A DNA stretch of 64,000 nt, from contig VWYX01001221.1 in NCBI GenBank assembly GCA_013396525.1, positions 48,270-112,269 of the forward strand, in the 5' to 3' direction. This document shows, piece by piece, positions 26,895-39,210 of the stretch; position 1 is the stretch's first letter, and every line of letters starts with the position of its first letter. Origin of the DNA: Chaetorhynchus papuensis (taxonomy: Eukaryota; Chordata; Aves; Passeriformes; Rhipiduridae). Both the position numbers and the translations under genes were made by a program. A model generated the notes under the pieces. It saw only the letters and a list, made by a program, of their open reading frames with translations. It searched no databases and had not been told where the DNA came from.

Positions 26895-29800
26895 CTGCAA
26901 AATCCTTATTTTGATATTAAGTCAACACATCATTCCACACTTCAGTTCTGCCAGCAACAAGCAGAGAACCAGATCCCTTACAAAAGAGGAAGAACAAATC
27001 TAATAATTACCAACTCCTCTTAGATATCAGGAAGGGCAAATCTACTAATGACCAATCCCGTCCAAATTGGTGCAAGTTCATCAGCACCACATTCAGGGGT
27101 AACTTGCCATGTCAAGGACCTTCTGTTTGTTATGAGATTTCTAAAATGTGAGAAATTCTTATTTCCCGTGTATAAAACAACAATAGGAACTGGTAGAGAA
27201 AGATAGATTTATCTTTTCAAGCTTCTCCTGGAAACCCAAAGGCATCTATAGCTGCTTAGACCACAGGAACACTGGATGAACAAGACAGTTTGGACCATCT
27301 GTTTACCTTGTCAGACTTCCTTTGTCATGGAAGAAACACTTAACACTGGCCAAAGAAAGTGGTGAAACTTAAGAAAGATGACAATTCTATAAATCCATAG
27401 TTATGATATTTCAGCTGTTGCACTACAGCTTCATCATTGACTAAATAAGGGAGTATGGTTGGGGAAAAGGTGCAGCTTTCCCCAAGGAATCAAACAGAAT
27501 ATCCAATTTTCCACCTTGCAGAGGGAGAAGTGCTGTGGTTTGTATCGATTTCAGCTGTCCAGCCTTTAACTGGAACCGATGGGTGATTAGGTGCAATCAG
27601 TGTTTTACTGGGAGGTTTAAACACAGCCCATTAGGTGAGGAGCTGGCAGGTAACTGAAGTGATCATCCTGGCAATTCCTTTTAATTGTCTGAGCTGATCC
27701 AATGTTTCAGGTCGAATTACTCTCACAATTTTATTTTTAAAATTATTTTCAAATGACACTGTGTCTATTACATTTTGTCATTCTGCCCCTTTCTTCTTGA
27801 AGTGTTAATTGGTGACTGCTATGTCTGTTGGAAAACAACCCCACTGAAATTTCAGACTGTTCCTTTTTTAAGGAAAGTTTCCAAGCTCCTTGATTGCAGA
27901 GTAAAAGTCTAAAATGTTTCAAAGCACATTTTTCAGAAGCAAACCCAACACCAGAGTTTCTTCTCAATTATTTTTAATTTACATCAGTTGTATCATTTTG
28001 AGCTAAGTTGTGATACAATGATTACTTGGTTTGCCAGCACTTTCTAGTTCACCTTTTCTTTTGCACATTCTTGTTGTAGGAATTTTTAAGGTTTTTTTAA
28101 TGCCATTTTTATATGGGACTTTTCTAGAGGCATGAGAAAAGCACTTGTCAAACAAGACTCCCAACTGGATTTGTATTTGTAGCAGCAGCACAATATAATT
28201 ATAATTTAATTTATAACTACAGAAAGACATGAAAACTTTATCATGGAACAGGAAGAGGGTGGGGAGAAAAGATCAAGAATGAAAAGGATTTTCTTAAGTA
28301 GAGAAGAATTTTTGAATGTTTACTTTTAAACCAAAACTGACTTGGTCTTTTCTTTTTTTTCCCCCCTTTAAATTTTTCCAACCTCCTGCCCTGCTTTATG
28401 TATTTATCCTTCCTTTTTCCTAGAAAAGTAAAACAAATCATCTTCCTTAAAATAAAGGATAAATATAGAGTAAATTAATTAACTCAGTTCTGAGGCATAA
28501 GGGTTTATGAAACTGGAGGATGTGTTAGTTTATTCTTGGATTTAAAAGCAGCAATTTTTGAGGGTCATATCCTGTGCCTTTTTATTTAGCCCAAACTTCC
28601 TGTGACATAACTTGGAAGTCCTCGACATGCGAAAAATGTGGATTTACTTCCACACACACGGTGTAGCTTGGCATTTTCCTGGAACTTCCCAGGTTTATTG
28701 TTGCTGCCAGGATCACTACCAGGGTTTAACACCTCGGAATGTTTTGTGTTCTATCTGCCAGACAGCCACAGGCAAAAAGAACACTGTCATACCTCGTACA
28801 CCACTGAAAGGAGACAGTCAAATTATTTTATCAGCCTTTCCAAAAAACCTTAGAGTGCAGCCTAAAACAGCTCCCTGAAAAGCATCTGGAGCTGGTAGCA
28901 GGATATTAATAGTAAACACCATGAAAGCAAGAGCATGAGAAAGCACCAGATCCTTCTCTAAATTAAAGTAACAGCACAGCCCCAATACCTCACGGTGATG
29001 TCAAAGTACAAACACAGCCCTGGGTAACCAACTTCAGCTCAGGAACTGGCCATGATAAAGAAATTGAGGAGTTTCTCTATTTTGCAAACCCCTTTCACAG
29101 ACAGGCAGTGATTCTCTAAGGAGTGAATGGGTGGGTCACGCAGGTTCGTGGTATTATTTAACTCTTTCTTCCTCTTTCTGTTTTATTATTTCACACTACC
29201 TTGATGAGCTGGGTTTCATATCTTTACAAACATAAAGCACACTTCCTCAAAGTGCTTTCTTTTTTCTTTCTGTACTTCCTCAGCAGATGTTCTTTGTTGT
29301 CTCTGTTTCAGAAAACTGAAAAATAATACTGTCCCCACAAGGCGTAAATTCCAGATTTAATATGTTAGGGTTTTATTCCTGTTAAGATGCACAGACAGAG
29401 CATAGAAACAGGAATTGCACAACTTCATCAGTTTTCAGAGGACAATAAATTAAATTGAATAGTTTTTAATGTCTTAATGCAAAACTAGCTTTTTATTAAG
29501 TAAATAATATATTTTGTAATATATATCTTGTAATTGGTTCCTTAAAGCTATTTAATATAGAATTACATTAACAGAAATGGCAGAACAGCTTTTTTAAAGA
29601 ATGATAATCTACATATTTAGAGTTCTTTGCTTTCTGCATTGAATTTTCAGCTAGCTAGGATGAATTAAAGAAGTATTTTTCAGACTTATTGTATTCTACT
29701 CTATATACTCCCTGTTGACAAACCTTTCTACTTGCATCTCCCAAGACACAGGAAGAGTTCGTAAAATTTGGGGGAGGAGAGAAATATTTTTAGGATATTT

Positions 29801-32800
29801 AGTAATTTTGTAGGATAAACTATTTTTTCTCTAATCCCCAGAGACAGATTTAGAACTTTGTGGCTTGGCTCACGTGTTTGGAGATGACTTTATTGTATGT
29901 CATGGACAGCATCAGCACTCAGGAAAACAATGTGAATGTCAATGGAGTGCTAAACCAAAAGCATCTAAAAGCCAAAAATGCTTCCCTAAAATTAGTACAT
30001 AATGTAGTTAGTGAGCTTTGAAGCATTCTGTATGATCATTTGGGTCCTTCCTAATCAGCCAAACTGAGAGAGGTTGACAGCAACGAGGAAGGTTTAAAGC
30101 ACTTCAAATTGGTTCTCAGCAATGCACTGGGGAAGGGGAGCAGTTACTTAATGCAGGCTCAGCTCCTCTCCAACCTGGACACATCCCCAGAACATGCAGC
30201 TGCTTTTCCCCACTCACCCCAGTGGGAATTGCACCAGTTTTACACTCTCCCTCTCTGTTTATATAGAAGATAATTATTTCCATTGATTTACACAGTTTGT
30301 ACCACTGAGGTAAAAGGTTAAAAGCTCACACTTCTGTTTTATCAATGCCCATTTCTGCTGGGGGCACTTTCACCAACAATTCGCTTCAGGTTTGGATCAA
30401 ATAATTTTCTGCTAAAATCTAGTACTTTGTGTATTTTAGAATCTGAATTTTTTGGAGTGCCAAGAAGAGGAGAGATGAAATTATGTTACACCAGGTAGAC
30501 CCCTCACTCTCTGAGGAGCAAACTTCAGTGAGAAAGCAGAACTAAGAACAACCCAACACCCCCATGTTCTGCAAGCGCAAAGTGCATCTGTCCCAAACAG
30601 GAGTGTTCCTCTAATCACCAGAAATATTGAGCTTCTGACTTCTCATTAGCAAACATTTAAGTTTTTACCCATCTTTTCAGAAGAAAATGATAATAAGAGA
30701 CATGAGAGCATAAGTTCTTTTTAGACAGGTACCTTTATAAATAAATACATTAATTCAATCATATTTGCCTCAAACACAACAATGAGATGACAAACAGAAT
30801 GACACCAGTTATAGGAAAAGCTTGGAAAAACCTTAGTTTAAAATACATGTAATGCTGTGCATAAGTGTGTACCACTAGTTTATAACTTACTAAATTCCTA
30901 CTTTTTATGCAGGTTGGAATTTTAGATAATTTATCACTGTTGTCAGCTGGGCCCAGAGGTTCCAATAGGAACTGAATGTTTCCCTGGATTTTCAGGTGAT
31001 CTATTACAAACCAACAAACCAAACATCTTATTTTTAATATTTATTTTGTTGAGAAAAAGAAAACAACAAAAATTTGTTGAATTGTCAACTAGAGCCTGGG
31101 GGTTTCAGCCATGCAGAACTTTGAGTTAGGACTGAAAGGAACGAAATCATTCTGGCAGCTAATTAATCTAACATGCAGAGCACTGTGTTTGTAACACTAA
31201 TGAGGGACAACTCACCACGTTCATTTCAGCTCTCTGAACCTCAGTAAGAAGGTCGCAGCCTGAGGTGAAAGGAACAGCCCTTGAGACAGTGCCAAGAAGT
31301 TAAAATGCCAAGGGCCTATTTTTACACGCTGCTTCTATTTTTAGTTACGTCGTGATGGAAGTACAGAGCCTATGAAAAAATCATATCCTCAAACAAGAGA
31401 AAGTACTCAAATTCTTTACTGTAAATGAAGAGCAGAAGAAAATAAACTTGAAAAATTGATAGGTACAATTTAACAGACTTTACTGGATCATCAAAGGCCA
31501 GCAAAAATAGCTTCAAAACCATATCCTCTGAGAAAACGAAGGAGCTGCCCACAATTTTACCCAATTAATCAAACATTCCTTTTTCTTGTAATTACAGTTT
31601 CCCACTTCAGGTTTGTGCGCACCCAAGCCTGTTTTCCCATGATCAAAGTTTAGCAGCCCACTTTGCAATCCTGCTCCGCCACCGAAGCCCATCCAGCTTC
31701 AGAGTGCACAGGGAGTTCAGAGCTGTGAGCAGCTCCACAGCTTCAGATGCTGCTGCAGTTACTCAATCATTACTTGCCCTCAGCTGTTTTCCATCCAATA
31801 TAAACATAAACTGAGGTAATCCTGCAATCTGGTTAACTTGTTTAACTTCTGTATTAATTATAGAAGTACCCAAGGGCAGCTATTTCCCACGCACTCCTAA
31901 TTTATGGCTCTGATGATTACTTCTTTATAAAATGTCTTATTAAAGGCGGGTAATGTTGTTTCTTCCTAATGAAGTACAAAGGCATGGCAGAAATGTTTCT
32001 GTAAAACAAGTGCACAGTCTGCAATCATTTTATCTAATCACTGGTGTGTTGTAACAACAAAAATCTGGAATATTTGGTTAGTAATTGAGATTTCAGCCAA
32101 GCCAAACAGGAGGCCCTGAACTACAGCACATAGCAATGGCCATTTAGCAGTGTCATGGGTTCCTAAAATGTCACACACACACATATTCTCCAGGATACAT
32201 TTATTTTTATAATCATTTGCATTACATAATTGTGATTGCATTGCATAAGACAGTCTTGCAGCGTGTTTCAAAGAACATCTAATGTTTTAAACTGCTAACT
32301 CAATTTTATCCCATTTCTCGCACGTCTTTCCTAGACAGCGAGGAGAAAAAAAACCCAAAAACGAGCAGGCACCAAAAAATGGGAAGAAAGAAAATGGTGT
32401 GGAACAGCCAGAGAATATTTCAGAGTATCAAATATAGTAATAAATAGTATTCTCATTATCTGTGTACTGCATGCCCTGTTGCTTTTGCTTTTAATGTGAT
32501 CATGTAAGCAATTTAGCCAGACGACAAAAATGAATGAGAGCAAACATCACTGACACAGCAGCCAAGGCACTGAAACTTCTGCTCACATAATGCAAAGCAA
32601 ACCAGAAGTTTAACCTTCTGTCAAAAGAACCACAACTAAGTCCTTCAAAGAACAGGTGGAGAAATACTCTGCCAGTCTTGAAGGCAATTACAATAGGGAT
32701 TTTAAGGATAAAAATGTTCTATGCAGAGTGTTTTTTGCAAAAAAGGCATTACCAAACAAACTCTCCAGAGGAATGAAGCTCAGCACATCCAAAGGTAGAG

Positions 32801-33736
32801 TCAAAAGTAGTTTCACACCATGGCCAATAAGATTTTAGTTTCAAGAGTGGTTGTCTAAGGTCCAATAAAAGAATGTGTTAGCACAGATCTATTCTTCAGT
32901 CAGTTTTTACTCAAAAGCAAACAGCCTCACTTAGGAGGAGCAGAATCTGTGCAAATTGCTCTTGGGTCAAAAAAAATCTTGGTGTGAAAAGCTCCTAACA
33001 ACATTAATTCCCTTTAATGTGTTGTACTACCAACAACGTTCATTGAAATAAAAGCACTGGAATGAATATATTTCCATAATCTGTTCACTAAGAATGATTT
33101 TTTTTATGCTATATAAAGCAACTTCCAAGCACAGTCACCCTCGTGCTTAAAAAACTCAGCATCCTTCTAATCATAAAGTAGAAAGTTTTGAAATGTCACC
33201 TTATATGTTAACCATTACAAAATGTAAATCTGCAGTTTGGAGAGCTCATTTGAGCTGATATTCCTTTTTTTTTCAAAATGAGTATCAAAATGTTTGATTT
33301 CCTTCAGTATTTTTAAAAGCATGGGAGCATGAGCTGAATATGCCTTAGAAACAACAAGAAGAATCCCTCAACGTGTAGAGAATTAGTTGTGTTTTGAAAA
33401 TGTTTATTTGTAAACACCACCTATTTGTAGATTATGATGATTTCCAGGCTAGAGGGGATGAAACTTGTGTGCCAGGACATCACCAGCATCCAGAACATGG
33501 GTTCCTTTCAAGAGTGACAACGCACTAACAGCAACACTGAAGCTCTTGAGTTTCTGCACACACTCCTGTGGGATGATTTAGGATTTCTTTACAGGATTTC
33601 TATCACCAAAAATCCCTTGGGTCTGATGTCAGCATCCTCAGCCATACCCAGCCACCTCAACAACCACTCTCTGGAAGGGATTCCTAATCTTGGAGGGGCA
33701 CCCGTGAGATGTTAACACAGCTACAACCTGGGGATG

Positions 33737-33970
33737 GGAAATCCCAGACTGGTTTGGGTTGGAAAGGACCTTAAAGCCCATCCAGTGCCACCCCTGCCAT
33801 GGGCAGGGACACCTTCCACTGTCCTAGAGTGCTACAAGCCCCATCCAACCTGGCCTTGGACACTTCCAGAGATCCAGGGGCAGCCACAGCTTCTCTGGTC
33901 ACTCTGTGCCAGGGCCTCCCCACCCTCACAGGGAACAATTTCTTCCTAATATCTAATCCAAACCTAGATT
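33737..33970 (-). mobile_element. CR1 LINE 3'-end fragment, reverse orientation
   Basis: On the plus strand: GGTTTGGGTTGGAAAGGACC, then CTGCCATGGGCAGGGACACC, CATCCAACCTGGCCTTGGAC, and CCCACCCTCACAGGGAACAA. This is the reverse complement of the last ~230 bases of an avian CR1 element. It is well preserved compared with the other copies in this intron, so probably younger. Confidence 0.95.
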
Positions 33971-36900
33971 AGACTAAATATTCCTAATATGGAGTCTAAA
34001 TTCAATGTTCTCTAGCCAATCTCATTAACCGTAGAAAATGCCCCAACCAGGTGCACCCAATATCCACTCCTGCCACTCATTGTGGGCACAGGCCAACATT
34101 ATCATTTCTATTGTAAAACCTCACAAAAGATGATGAAAAAAGCACTCTGTTAAAAAGGATGCAATGACTTTTTTGTTGGTCCCTGTCATTAATATTAGAC
34201 ATGGCAAGTAGTTAATTATATTTCTTAAAAGGGCTTTGAGATTGCAATCAATAGAATTGATTATAAAAGACAACTTATGAAGGAGTAAAATATCACAGCC
34301 TATTTAATATGATGCTAAGAAAGCCAATCCAGCATCGTATATGAATTTCAACTTAAAGTGACAACAGCTTTCATATGATAGGGGTTAAGAGAGCAAGTTT
34401 AAAACGTGTATCTGCTTTTTAAAGGGAGTGAATTCCATCTCTCCACTCAAGAGATGGAGACAGCAGGAAGAACAGTTTTCAAGAGCTTACTTTGTAAATA
34501 AAAGGATTTCTGCTCATGGAAAATTACCATGAGAAGGTCTTCTTTAGCTTAAAATTGCAAGTTGAGGGGCAAAACCTCCATTCTCATTTAGTGTCCACAT
34601 TTTACGTAACTCCAGTGTTAAAAGGGTGAGCCTATGTTGCCTCTCTTGATTTTTTTTTTATAGTAAGACTGTGGGAAATCCATAAGCAAAAAATATTTTC
34701 TCTTTTTAAGAGAAAGGATCGATTAAAAAAACTCACTTCAAATACTGCCTTTTATTGGAATCTAAGTATTCTGTGAATGTTGCACAATATTCTGTGAAGA
34801 AATCTAAAAGGGCAGTGCTTAGAAGTTTTTCTTCTCATGTTCCAAGTCAAAGCAAGATTTTTGCAACCCTCAAAATAATCACGTTGTCATCAGGGACTTA
34901 GTTAAGCACTTATGATGACATAACAATAAATTTTAGTTTTATTTTACTTACCATCTTCTGCAAACTCAACATTGGAGAAGCAGGGCTACTTCCTAAGCTT
35001 GTTCAAATGAAATTTGAATTCCTAAATGAACATTTAAAAGCAAAACTGTTGAACCACCAAAATCACTGTAAGCAAACCTGAACCTAAAATGATACCAACT
35101 ATATCTATTCCCATCAAAGCTTGGGGGAAAAAAAGAGAAAAAGAGAAGCAGGAAGAATATACAGTTGAATTTTAAAAAGTATTTCATTTGCACAGGCAAA
35201 AGAGCATAGCAGAAAGACAAATTTGTTCTTCCTGGTGACACAACTTGTAAGAGTCTGGCTGTGCCCTCTCTTGGCAGGCACAAATTTGCTGATTTGTTTT
35301 TCAGAGGTCTTGTCAAGAACCAGATTTTAAATGCATCGGATTTAATATAAGTATCAGTAGGAAGAGAAGAGAGCATGATATGTAACTTTGTTACATCAAG
35401 TTAGTAACTTCTTCCTTTAAAATGAGGAAGAAATCAGGTCTGCTCCTGATTCAGCAGGAGCAAGTGGTGGGGTCTCGTATTTAACGTTTTAAAGCCTTGG
35501 TATGTTTGTTTCTACACAGGAGCTATGTAAATGATATATTTTTCTCTTGAATAACATGGTATAGCTACAGCCTGAAAGTTCATTTTGTGGTTATCAGCCA
35601 ATGTTCCAAGGCAATCCCTTTACTGACTATTTTCCCCATCTAATGCACCTCCTATTGATGGGTTTCATTCCGTGGAGGGTCACTAAGAAAGCACACAGTG
35701 CTCATTTTGTGGCATTTAGACAGATATAAAGATTACATTAATCTAATTTTCCAAGCATATGTTGCCTCTAGAAAAAAATAACAGGAACTGGAAACCTCAA
35801 GGGGGAATATGAGTCTTTTGGAAAAGAGCAGGAAAATCCCATAAATAAGAACTCTTTGATACTGATCTACACAGTGGCAGAAAACCATTATATTTGGTCA
35901 TGATTAGCAATATGTTCTCGTTTCTGAGATGGTCTTACTTTCCTCAAAAAGATCTAAAGCCCTGTGCTTAAAATAGCCAAAAAACAGCTGTTGGATTTTT
36001 CACAGCAATGGGTTTTATCCTCATGCTACATAGAATGCAAACCAGTCATTTGACTAATATATAGTTGCAGAAAACATGCCTTCAGAATAGAGTCTCTCCT
36101 GCTAATGACAAACCAAGGAAATATTCCCTTTTACATGAGTTTTCATGTGCTTTTTTATTTGGGTTCTTTTTTAACACTATCATAGCTGTTTGGCACAAGA
36201 GCAGCTTTACTCATCTGCATGAAGTTTCCCACCTCTGGAAGCATCTGACCAGTTGAACCCTTGGCTGGAAAGGGTGAAAACATTCTGCTTTTGCCTCTTT
36301 TATAGTCTTGTCACATTTTAAGTTTCTCTGGCGACTGGAGAGTGAACTAAAAATTCTTCTTACCTGAAGAATACTTTTGCATATTTGCACTTACCTCAGA
36401 TTCCACCATCATTCAAGGAAAAGCTATTTCAGTTTAGCTCTGTCTTAGAAGTTGTTAGATTTGGCTTATAATATTATTAAATAGGAAACGATTTTCTTAC
36501 AACATGGTCCCCTGCTCCCTTAATTTTGAGGTAGACCTTGGTTTTTGCCTAGAGAAGGAAGCCTGCATTGATTTCACCACAAACAAAGCCAAGGGATGCT
36601 TCATTCAGTGGCCATCCAAAGATTTATACTTAAGGCTGAAAAGACCCAAAGAACCACAACCTGTCATGAGCTGTCTCTACAAAAAGAATCCTCTCAAAAT
36701 GTCTTTTTTATTTCTTTGCTTATTAATTTCGGCCATGAACATGAGCTTCGGAAACTGGGGAATCTGGGGTACGGGGACAGGCAGAGAGAAGGGATGGGGG
36801 AGGAATTCCAGTTCAAAATCATTTCATAGGTATACTTCAAATAATACTTTCAAATAATCTGCCCCGCATCTAAAACTTTATTCCCACTAACGTGACGTTG

Positions 36901-38045
36901 GATTTCACAAGCCTGTTTAAAAATAACACGACAAAACACCTCCTGAATAGGTAGAATGGACTTGCCTCTCTGCTCTCTACCACATCCTATGATTGTGCTG
37001 CTGTATTCCAGAGACTTTCCAAAGGTGGCAGGGCGAGCATGTGTGAATAGGAGAGCTTTGTCCTCTGCAGCTATCATTGTGTTGTCCCTATCGTCCACAA
37101 TCGCAGAGGGCAGATGAGAACTGGATAGAAACAGACCATGCAGTTGTAAAACCCGGTTCTTTTCTCTCTTTATTTATTTATTTCTGCGACTGAGTAACAC
37201 CTCTCATTACAATTACCGGCTCAATGGCAGAAAAGCTCCCCGGTGTGCTGTGCAGATTTTCACAGCTTCATTTGTCTCCTCCTGTGGCATCAGTTTAAAA
37301 AGGTTCCTAAAGAATCGCCACTAACAACCGTTTCTATTTCGAGCCTTCAAAGCCGGAGCTGAGCACAATACAAGGCACTGGTAACTGATCTTTAGGTTTC
37401 AGTCCACAGACTTTCCACACTGGGAATAGATCCCATCTGTTTCCTCTTTATGCACCAGCCTTTAGAAAGCACAGATCTGGAAACTGCCTCCGTACAGAAC
37501 CGAGTATAGCCGGCTTTCCCCAGCTGACAGCAGAAAAATCCCCATGATTATGGATAGCTCTCTCCCAAGGTTTTCTACTCCTCTTTTCTCCGCGGTCTGT
37601 GAATACACGGTGTGGTTCTCTCCATGTGCGGTGGTTTTTTGGAAGGGTGAAGGGGGTGGACCGCCTCTCTTTCCTTGCCCCTTCTTTCCCCTTCTTGGCA
37701 GAGGTTTCCCCTTTTACAAACCCTCACAGGGGGAACATTTCAATTTCAAGCCCCAGCACAATCAACCACAGGCAAACCCCCCTCCTGCTTTGGCACCAGA
37801 GCGTGAGACATTTCCCCCACCGCTCTCCCTCCCCAGCAAGCTGCTCTCCAGATGGATGCTCGTGGCTCTCCCTTGTCTCTTCCTTTCGCCTGTCCCGGCC
37901 AGAGGGAAGGAGAAAGCACCGAGCAGAGGATTCTTTGGGGCAGGGGCAGCCACACAGAGCAGGACGCTGTGACCCCGGGCTGCTCCACACCACCGAAGTC
38001 CTGAACTCTTTTGCCTCGGGGATCCCCCCCGACCTCGCTTCCCTC

Positions 38046-38162
38046 CCTCAGCCCCACACTGGGGAGTCCCCTGAGCCCCACACTGGGGTTCCTCTTTCTC
38101 ACACCGGGGAGTCCCTCAGAGCTACCCTGGGGAGTCCCTCAGCCTCACACAGGAGGGTCCCC
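38046..38162. repeat. ~23-bp minisatellite at the start of PPM1E intron 1
   Basis: About five degenerate units of 22-24 bp, of the type CAGCCCCACACTGGGGAGTC, lie head to tail, ending about 45 bases from the exon 1 donor. Several units contain CCCCA-CAC-TGGGG, a perfect 5-bp stem with a 3-base loop. On the transcribed (minus) sense the array is G-rich with repeated GGGG runs. Confidence 0.8.
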
Positions 38163-38205
38163 TCAGCCCCGCGCCCTGCCCCGCTCCCCTCAGCCCGGCA
38201 CTCAC

Positions 38206-38609
38206 TACTTGTAGAGCTGCTGCAGGCAGAGGTCCAGGCACTCGCCTTCCACCTCCTCCTCCGTGATGTACTCCGAGAGCGGCCGGGGCAGCGAGGGCAG
38301 CGGCGGGGGCGGCGGCGGCGGGGCGGGCGGCTGAGGGTCGCCGGCGTCGCCTTCGCCCTCGCCTCCTTCTCCCTCCTCCGCCTCGGCGGCCGCTCCCGCT
38401 TCTCCCTCTGTCCCGGGCTCCTCGTCAGCGTCGCCCGCGGCTTCGGCAGCGGGCGGGGGGGCCGCCGGCTCCGACTCGGGCTCCGGCTCGGGCTCCGGCT
38501 CTGCCCCGAAGGGCCCGCGGAACTCGCCCAGGAACAGCTCGAGGAAGCGGCGGTAGGTCTTCTCCTCCGCGCTGCCGCCGCCGCCGCTGCCCGAGCCGCC
38601 CGCGGCCAT
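38206..38609 (-). CDS. PPM1E: PPM1E coding exon 1 (partial gene)
   Basis: PPM1E (POPX1, CaMKP-N) is a metal-dependent PP2C-family serine/threonine phosphatase that acts on PAK kinases and CaM kinases and binds PIX. This exon encodes residues 1-134 plus two bases of a Tyr codon. Visible in order: a Gly/Ser-rich start, the family signature EEKTYRRFLELFLGEFRG (15-32), an EPEPEPEPESEP tract (37-48), an acidic Glu/Gly stretch (57-91), a Pro run (92-110), and LSEYITEEEVEGECLDLCLQ (111-130) then QLYK. The exon ends in TA|GTGAGTG, a strong donor, which fits the conserved Tyr-Asn-Cys-Pro continuation. The start at 38609 has a good context (GCGATGG). The catalytic domain is not in the window. As I recall human PPM1E, both ends of this exon are conserved while the acidic and Pro tracts vary. 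Confidence 0.95.
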
Positions 38610-38619
38610 CGCTTCGCAT
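38425..38619 (-). other. Upstream ORF overlapping the PPM1E start
   Basis: An ATG at 38619, ten bases upstream of the PPM1E start and in a different reading frame, opens a 64-codon Arg/Gly-rich frame that ends inside the exon. Its context (G at -3, C at +4) is weaker than that of the main start. It could lower PPM1E translation by scanning interference if the transcript includes it. The peptide itself resembles nothing I know and is likely a by-product of GC-rich sequence. Confidence 0.4.
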
Positions 38620-38684
38620 TCCCGGCCGCCCGCCGGCGGATCAGCACTGCGCCCGCAGAGAGCTCCCTGCCCGCCGCCGCCACC

Positions 38685-38705
38685 GCCTCCTCCTCCTCCT
38701 CCTCC
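38685..38705. repeat. CCT/GGA triplet tract bordering the gap
   Basis: (CCT)n on the plus strand, i.e. (GGA)n in the PPM1E sense, runs directly into the N block. Its full length is unknown. Confidence 0.85.
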
Positions 38706-38865
38706 NNNNNNNNNNNNNNNNNNNNNNNNNNNNNNNNNNNNNNNNNNNNNNNNNNNNNNNNNNNNNNNNNNNNNNNNNNNNNNNNNNNNNNNNNNNNNNN
38801 NNNNNNNNNNNNNNNNNNNNNNNNNNNNNNNNNNNNNNNNNNNNNNNNNNNNNNNNNNNNNNNNN
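38706..38865. other. Assembly gap of 160 N
   Basis: 160 unresolved bases sit in the presumed PPM1E 5' leader or promoter. Open frames that run across it on either strand are artefacts of reading N as unknown residues. Confidence 1.
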
Positions 38866-38909
38866 GCGCTGGCGGGGGAGCGGGAGCGGCGGCAGCCGCG
38901 CCGCTGTGA

Positions 38910-38916
38910 TGAGTCA
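38910..38916. promoter_or_regulatory. AP-1/CRE-like site upstream of PPM1E
   Basis: TGAGTCA, the AP-1 consensus, within GTGATGAGTCATGCG, lies about 300 bases (gap included) upstream of the PPM1E start in the CpG-rich block. Motif match only. Confidence 0.35.
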
Positions 38917-39210
38917 TGCGAAGGCAGCCAGACGCGTAGGTTCCTCGCAGGAACCCGGAGGAAACCTGAGCGCACATCGCCTGTTACCTAATCCCTGCCT
39001 CCTTCGGGGCTTCCCTGGAGCTTCCGCCGCCGCCGCCGGCGCCTCCGCGGCTGCCGGAGGGTGCGCGGGGCCGGGGCTCACCCCGCCGTGAGGGGACGCC
39101 GCTGTCCCGCCGAGCCGCGGCCCGGGCTGGGGCCAGGAGCAGCCTCGGAGAGCGGGTTTGACATCGGAGCGTGTTTGCCTGAGGGAAACTGGCCGTGAGA
39201 AAGGAAGAGC

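Larger units (their letters stand above)
1..38205 (-). other. PPM1E: PPM1E intron 1 (5' part, continues beyond the left edge)
   Basis: The stretch begins at the GTGAGT donor that ends PPM1E coding exon 1 and runs off the left edge. I looked on the minus strand for the expected second exon (a sequence encoding an NCPSF-like start, or the PP2C FDGHGG motif) and saw neither. I also recognised no other gene on either strand. The open frames here (up to about 170 codons) show no family motif, no flanking splice pattern and no codon-level signal. The DNA is AT-rich and mostly single copy, with scattered CR1 remnants, poly-A tracts, microsatellites and short tandem duplications listed separately. 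Assignment to intron 1 rests on gene orientation and the absence of exons. A nested non-coding RNA or a small gene cannot be excluded by eye. Confidence 0.75.
37500..39180. promoter_or_regulatory. PPM1E: CpG-rich block over the PPM1E 5' end
   Basis: Base composition shifts from AT-rich to strongly GC- and CpG-rich, reaching its peak at about 38170-38640 and 38866-39170, on both sides of the assembly gap. It covers the first coding exon and the presumed promoter of PPM1E. Boundaries are by eye. Confidence 0.8.

Noticed and set aside
37141..37156. Possible PPM1E exon 2 start (complement reads TACAACTGCAT)
   Set aside because: There is no AG acceptor before it, and the following residues do not match the expected NCPSF segment.
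38046..38162. Regularly spaced repeats resembling a CRISPR-like array
   Set aside because: The units are contiguous with no spacers and the genome is eukaryotic; this is a minisatellite.
37599..38909. 436-codon open frame on the plus strand across the PPM1E exon and the gap
   Set aside because: It is antisense to PPM1E exon 1, owes its length to GC-rich sequence and runs through 160 N. No family resemblance.
38099..38977. 292- and 256-codon minus-strand frames starting upstream of the gap
   Set aside because: They cross the N block; the second merges into PPM1E only because N cannot contain a stop. The PPM1E start at 38609 has homology support.
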